This document shows, in pieces, positions 60,024-64,000 of a stretch of DNA of 64,000 nucleotides. The notes under the pieces are model-generated. The model was not told the DNA's origin and ran no database searches. It saw only the letters and a list, made by a program, of their open reading frames with translations. The first letter of the stretch is position 1; every line of letters begins with the position of its first letter. Made by a program: the position numbers and the translations under genes. The DNA comes from Candidatus Eiseniibacteriota bacterium (lineage in GTDB: Bacteria; Orphanbacterota; Orphanbacteria; Orphanbacterales; Orphanbacteraceae), in NCBI GenBank assembly GCA_029262235.1, contig JAJCZU010000003.1, forward strand, positions 496,001 to 560,000, given 5' to 3'.

Positions 60024-61748
60024 ATGGGGAGCCGTTCACCCCTGACCATCGTGCTTCTCGCTGCCATTCTTGCGCTGGCCGGTGGCCTGTCGCTTTACAC
60101 GGCGGCCGCGAAGGGGGCGACAATCGACGAGACGCACTACATCGGGGTCGGCCGTCATCTCGTCACGTACGGCGAGTGGAATCTGGGCGGCGCGATTTTT
60201 CACCCTCCCCTGTCTTACTACCTGAACTCGATCCGGACACCCGGGCTGGTTCACGATGCTGCCGAGATCAGAACGAATCATGACGAGCTGGGAAGGCGGC
60301 TGCTTGCGCAGGCGGACGGTACGGAGATGCTCCAGCGGGCACGGTGGCCGTTCGTTCCGGTGCATCTGCTGGGCGTACTGCTTGTCTTCGCTGCGGGGTG
60401 CCGCTGGTTCGGACGGGGCGCGGGGCTCGCGGCGGCGCTCTTCTACGCGCTGGAACCGACGGTGCTGGCGCATGCGTCCCTCGCCACACAGGACTCGCTG
60501 CTCACGGTTCTCTTTTTCGCGTCCGTCGTGCTCACCGAGCAGTGGGTGCGGGGGGGAAGCCGCCGGCATCTGGTCGCCGCGGGTGTGGTGACCGGCCTGG
60601 CTCTTCTCGCGAAGTATTCCGCGCTTCTGCTGGTGGGGATTCTGCCGGTTCTCGTGATTCTGTCCCTCGCGCCCGGTACGCGACGCGCGGGTTTCCTTCG
60701 ACTTCTCGCATCGTGCGGCATCGCGTTCGTCATCCTGCACGTCGGCTATCTGCCGCTCTACTTGAACGGAGGGGGGACCGAATACGCGCTTCCGGCTCCC
60801 TTCGTCGAAGGGATCTTCTATCAGCTCGGCGCGAACGCGGACCGCGGCCACCCCGGGTTCTTTCTCGGCAGAATCAGCGCCGACGGCTGGCTCGCCTACT
60901 TCCCCGTCGGGCTCGCGGTGAAGTCGAGCGTGGCGCTGCTGATCGCGGCCGCCATCGGCGTGGTCGCCAGGATCGCGGTCCTTCGCGGAGCGCAATCGGC
61001 CGGCAGGCGCCGTGCGGAACTCTGGCTCTGGCTGGCGCCGCTCGCGTTTCTTGGATTCTTCGTTTTCGTCAGTAATCTGACGATCGGAGTTCGCTACGTG
61101 CTGCCCGTTTACCCGTTCCTCGCCCTGCTTGCCGGTTGCGGCATCGCGTATCTGTTCTCGAATCGCGGCATCCTGCCGCGTGCGCTCGCGGTCGTGCTGA
61201 TTCTGCTCGTGCCGGTGACGGCGATCGTGGCCTGTCCCGATTATCTGCCGTACTTCAACGAGTTCGCGGGGGGAACCGAGGGAGGGAAAGCGCTGCTCGG
61301 GGATTCCAATCTGGACTGGGGACAGGACCTTCCCGGACTCGCGGCGTGGATGCGCGAGAATGACGTGCCGACCGTCTATCTTTCCTACTTCGGTCACGAC
61401 GATCCGAAGCGGTACGGGATCGCGTATCACTATGTCCCCGGCTGGACTTATTCCCCCGACGTGGATTTTGCGACGGGGCGTTCGATCCCGGACGCGTCGC
61501 GTGACTACCTTGCCATCGGGCGCACGCTTCTGCAGGGGTTTACGTTGCCCGAACCGGACCTGTTTCACTGGCTCTACCACTACGAGCGCGTCGCATTGAT
61601 CGGCGGTTCGATCGAAGTCTTCGACCTGGCAGGAAGCGGGGTCGCACATGAGAACCTTGCCGGAATCTATGAAAGAGTCGGGATGGTACGCCTCGCCGCG
61701 TTCGAACGGGAACGCATTCGCAACCGCAAGCGGGACCAGGGAGAGTAG
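60024..61748 (+). CDS. GT39/ArnT-like membrane glycosyltransferase
   Basis: ATG 60024 has GGAAGGAG upstream; the open frame upstream to 59934 lacks a start signal. The 574-residue product has about eleven membrane helices. Its first periplasmic loop has the GT-C metal motif T-I-D-E-T-H-Y (near 33-39), as in dolichyl-phosphate-mannose-type and ArnT/PMT transferases. The C-terminal soluble part contains G-D-S-N-L-D-W-G-Q-D-L-P, a motif often found in this group. It probably transfers a polyprenyl-linked sugar in the periplasm. It lies between two K+ channel genes, perhaps by chance. Confidence 0.86.
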   Translation: MGSRSPLTIVLLAAILALAGGLSLYTAAAKGATIDETHYIGVGRHLVTYGEWNLGGAIFHPPLSYYLNSIRTPGLVHDAAEIRTNHDELGRRLLAQADGTEMLQRARWPFVPVHLLGVLLVFAAGCRWFGRGAGLAAALFYALEPTVLAHASLATQDSLLTVLFFASVVLTEQWVRGGSRRHLVAAGVVTGLALLAKYSALLLVGILPVLVILSLAPGTRRAGFLRLLASCGIAFVILHVGYLPLYLNGGGTEYALPAPFVEGIFYQLGANADRGHPGFFLGRISADGWLAYFPVGLAVKSSVALLIAAAIGVVARIAVLRGAQSAGRRRAELWLWLAPLAFLGFFVFVSNLTIGVRYVLPVYPFLALLAGCGIAYLFSNRGILPRALAVVLILLVPVTAIVACPDYLPYFNEFAGGTEGGKALLGDSNLDWGQDLPGLAAWMRENDVPTVYLSYFGHDDPKRYGIAYHYVPGWTYSPDVDFATGRSIPDASRDYLAIGRTLLQGFTLPEPDLFHWLYHYERVALIGGSIEVFDLAGSGVAHENLAGIYERVGMVRLAAFERERIRNRKRDQGE

Positions 61749-61808
61749 CTGTTCCATGCGCTCCACGCCTGCCAAATGCTTTCTTGACATGACGCGGCAC
61801 AGAAGCGA

Positions 61809-63338
61809 ATGCTGGCCCAAATGAAAGACCTCTTCGCACAGCTGAAGGCTGCCTTCCATGAACCGGGTACGCGGATTTTCCGGATCGTGCAGGGCAGTAT
61901 CTGGGGACTGATCCTCCTCTCGATCCTGCTGCTCGTCGCCGAGGCGTTCCTCCCTGATGCCAGTCAGTACAGTTCTATTCTCAGTAAGATCGACCGTGTC
62001 GTTCTCGCGATTTTCGCCCTGGAGTTCCTGCTGCGCGTCGCGACCTACAGCCCCCCTTCACTCAAAGTATTCCGGCGCCCCCGGATCAAGCGCTTCCGCT
62101 CGCATGTGCTCGCGCGGCTGGCTTTCGTCATGCGACCGATCATCCTCATCGATCTCGTGGCCGTGCTCGCGTTCTTCCCGGAGCTGCGCGGGCTCCGTGC
62201 GCTGCGGCTTCTTCGCCTGCTTCGCACCACCCGGGTCTTCAAGTATCGCAATCCGTTCGCGATCGTTCTGCACTCGCTGGAGGAGAACGGCCTCCTGTTT
62301 ACCTTCGCATTTACCATTCTCGGATCCGCGACGCTGCTCGGAGGGCTCAGCATTTATCTCGTGGAGGTCAAGGCGAACCCCGCGGTCAACGGGATCGTCG
62401 ACGGACTCTGGTGGGCGCTCGTCACGATCACCACGGTCGGGTATGGAGATATCACGCCGGTCACGACTCTCGGTCGCGTCATTGGCGGTGGAATGATGAT
62501 CGCTGGAATGTTTACGCTGGCGCTGTTCGCCGGTATCGTCGGTTCCAGCCTCGTGACCGGGATGCTGAGCATCCGGGAGGAGCAGTTTCGCATGAGCGAT
62601 TACATGAATCACGTTGTGGTATGTGGTTTTGACGAGAGCACCCGGCTGCTCCTGGAGGCCTTGAGGAGGGAACTCGATGTCGAGGAGACGAAAGTCGTAA
62701 TTATCGACCAGCATGAACGCCCGCGGGAGGTCCCGCCGGACATCGCGTGGGTGCAGGGAGACGCGACGAAAGAGAGCGAACTCGACAAAGTCCGTGTCAC
62801 GCACGCGACGGCGGTCATCGTCACGGGATCACGGGACGACACTCCGGGCGTAGCCGATGCGCGCACGATCCTGACGCTCTTCACGATCCGGGCGTACCTG
62901 GGTGATCGCGAGAACGAGCTCCGCCTTCGCCACAAGCCTCTTTATCTCGTGGCCGAGATCCTGGACGCGGAAAATGTGGACCACGCGATCAGCGCGGGGG
63001 CCGACGAAGTGATCGAGACGCGTCGGATCGGGTACTCCATGATCGCGCACGCGATCGGGTACCACGGAACGGCGGCTGCCATGAGCCGCGTGATCATGTC
63101 GGGCGCCTACAACGTGTATCTCGGGCACATGCCGAAGCAGCCCGGGAACGACATCTCGTACGGGGATCTCCTGATCAATCTGGAACTCTCGAAGCGGGGC
63201 GGACTCGTGATCGGCATTCGCAAACCGTCGGGCGAGGACTTCATCAATCCTCCCAAGGACTATCGGATCGAGCACGGGACACTGCTGATCTATCTTGCGC
63301 GGAAGCCTCTTCTCGAGCCGCCGAAGGGAAGAGCATGA
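61809..63338 (+). CDS. Six-TM voltage-gated-like potassium channel with RCK domain
   Basis: This 509-residue protein has six hydrophobic segments. The fourth region (about 127-142, L-R-G-L-R-A-L-R-L-L-R-L-L-R-T-T) carries regularly spaced arginines like an S4 voltage sensor. The selectivity filter is T-V-G-Y-G-D at 209-214. After the pore comes a TrkA_N-like domain starting V-V-V-C-G-F-D-E-S, then a TrkA_C-like region with D-Y-R-I-E-H-G-T. It is a Kch-type K+ channel, possibly gated by voltage and by a cytoplasmic ligand. The first ATG is used; a second lies 12 bp in. Confidence 0.9.
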   Translation: MLAQMKDLFAQLKAAFHEPGTRIFRIVQGSIWGLILLSILLLVAEAFLPDASQYSSILSKIDRVVLAIFALEFLLRVATYSPPSLKVFRRPRIKRFRSHVLARLAFVMRPIILIDLVAVLAFFPELRGLRALRLLRLLRTTRVFKYRNPFAIVLHSLEENGLLFTFAFTILGSATLLGGLSIYLVEVKANPAVNGIVDGLWWALVTITTVGYGDITPVTTLGRVIGGGMMIAGMFTLALFAGIVGSSLVTGMLSIREEQFRMSDYMNHVVVCGFDESTRLLLEALRRELDVEETKVVIIDQHERPREVPPDIAWVQGDATKESELDKVRVTHATAVIVTGSRDDTPGVADARTILTLFTIRAYLGDRENELRLRHKPLYLVAEILDAENVDHAISAGADEVIETRRIGYSMIAHAIGYHGTAAAMSRVIMSGAYNVYLGHMPKQPGNDISYGDLLINLELSKRGGLVIGIRKPSGEDFINPPKDYRIEHGTLLIYLARKPLLEPPKGRA

Positions 63339-63390
63339 GAGGGCGGAGCGCAATGACCCTGTTCCTGCGCCTGCCGGCGTGTATGAGCGA

Positions 63391-64000
63391 ATGAACATGT
63401 CCAGTACCAGCCGTATTCCAAAGCTGATTGCAGACAGCTTCACGAGTATCGCGGTCGCTCTTTTGCTCTTCTTTCTGACGGAGTCCGTGCTGCGGATTCT
63501 TTACCCTGAAAAAGTTCTGGAGATCGCGACGGCGCGTCTCGAACTGCAGGATCTTGCCTACGAGCACAATCCCCGCTACGTGGTTGCCCTGAAGCCCGGC
63601 GTCACGAAGACGTTTGCGCAGTCCGGCGACGAGGGCGTCAGAAGAGTGCAATGGAAGACCAACAAGGATGGCTTCCGTGGCGCGGAATTGATGTCCCGGC
63701 CGGGAGCGAGGGTCATGGTATACGGCGACTCGAATATCCAGGCGAGATTTTCGCCTGCGGACCGTTCCTATCCGGGAAGGCTCGCGCGATATTTGAACCG
63801 CGGTCAGGGAACGGAGATCGAAGTCGTGAATGCCGGCGTGGTCGGCTTCGGTCCCGACCAGAGCCTGCTCAAGTTCCTGACCGAGGTCGACCGCTGTCAG
63901 CCGGACATCGTCATCTTCCATATGTTTGCCGACAATGATTTCGGCGACGCCATTCGAAACAGGCTCTTCGAGGTCGGCCCGAACGGGGAACTCGCCGAAA
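63391..64000 (+). CDS. SGNH-hydrolase-like membrane-anchored protein (3' end cut by window edge)
   Basis: The frame opens at ATG 63391 (or 63397) and remains open to the end of the window, so the gene is 3'-partial; at least 203 residues are present. A single N-terminal membrane helix (I-A-V-A-L-L-L-F-F-L-T-E-S-V-L) is followed by K-T-N-K-D-G-F-R-G, V-M-V-Y-G-D-S-N (SGNH block I with nucleophile Ser), V-V-N-A-G-V-V-G-F-G and F-H-M-F-A-D-N-D (block III). This order fits periplasmic SGNH proteins such as acyl-sugar esterases. The catalytic His block lies beyond the edge. Confidence 0.85.
   Translation, partial: MNMSSTSRIPKLIADSFTSIAVALLLFFLTESVLRILYPEKVLEIATARLELQDLAYEHNPRYVVALKPGVTKTFAQSGDEGVRRVQWKTNKDGFRGAELMSRPGARVMVYGDSNIQARFSPADRSYPGRLARYLNRGQGTEIEVVNAGVVGFGPDQSLLKFLTEVDRCQPDIVIFHMFADNDFGDAIRNRLFEVGPNGELAE

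Noticed and set aside
60036-61859. 607-codon minus-strand frame opposite the GT39-type gene
   Set aside because: It is highly charged and featureless, and overlaps a clear membrane protein with a good ribosome site.

Overview
The window is GC-rich bacterial chromosome, densely coded on both strands, with no phage, transposase or CRISPR genes visible. Three features suggest an uncultivated lineage near Candidatus Eisenbacteria, Krumholzibacteria or Latescibacteria: secreted proteins ending in a FlgD-like/type-A sorting-like C-terminal domain (N-P-F-N-P ... W-D-G-R-D ... S-G-V-Y-F), several ECF sigma factors paired with large Ser/Thr kinases, and signal peptides on many short-operon genes. This assignment is inference from protein style; no rRNA gene is present.

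Layout. 1-3.6 kb: HDOD - PilB/GspE ATPase - HDOD. 3.8-6.9 kb: a translationally coupled metabolic set (sorbosone-dehydrogenase-like lipoprotein, SpoT-type HD hydrolase, cupin, aldo/keto reductase). 7-9.3 kb: a large SBBP beta-propeller secreted protein. 9.4-14.1 kb: an overlapping operon of a GcvT-like protein, two PYROXD2-like FAD oxidoreductases and a SnoaL-like protein. 14.2-21.1 kb: NupC transporter, GT-C/TPR membrane protein, tRNA-Lys(CTT), secreted proteins and a membrane AraC regulator. 21.2-21.6 kb: a BrnA antitoxin behind a decayed BrnT toxin. 21.7-34.1 kb: two ECF sigma/kinase-TPR pairs, a further kinase-TPR gene, a propeller protein, the tmRNA gene and an unknown hydrophilic protein. 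36.3-47.7 kb: a sigma-54-controlled envelope island. 48-53 kb: a second quinoprotein dehydrogenase, MipA/OmpV, a serine hydrolase and an alpha/beta hydrolase. 53.1-57.2 kb: a third ECF sigma/kinase pair, the kinase carrying a multi-TM tail. 57.4-64 kb: two RCK-linked potassium channels around a GT39-type glycosyltransferase, a lamin-tail secreted protein and a truncated SGNH hydrolase.

The most notable find is the 36.3-47.7 kb island. A sigma-54 activator gene (XylR_N-V4R-AAA-Fis) is followed by hsp20-like and dnaJ genes. Three textbook sigma-54 promoters lie around it: one for a glycine-zipper OmpA lipoprotein (minus strand), one for an eight-gene operon (sugar transferase, coiled-coil stress protein, glycine-zipper lipoprotein, beta-barrel, two tiny membrane proteins, PA2779-like protein, C39-like peptidase fused to TPR and beta-rich regions), and one for a PKD-OmpA protein. 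Each promoter has one copy of a near-palindrome, ATCA-TTK-TGAT, starting 89 or 90 bp upstream of the -24 GG. That fixed geometry strongly suggests a self-contained enhancer/activator regulon for envelope remodelling or stress.

A second theme is ECF sigma factors of the TIGR02999/ECF43-like type next to Ser/Thr kinases. All three have a Thr-containing segment where ordinary ECF factors have an acidic DAED-like segment, consistent with control by phosphorylation.
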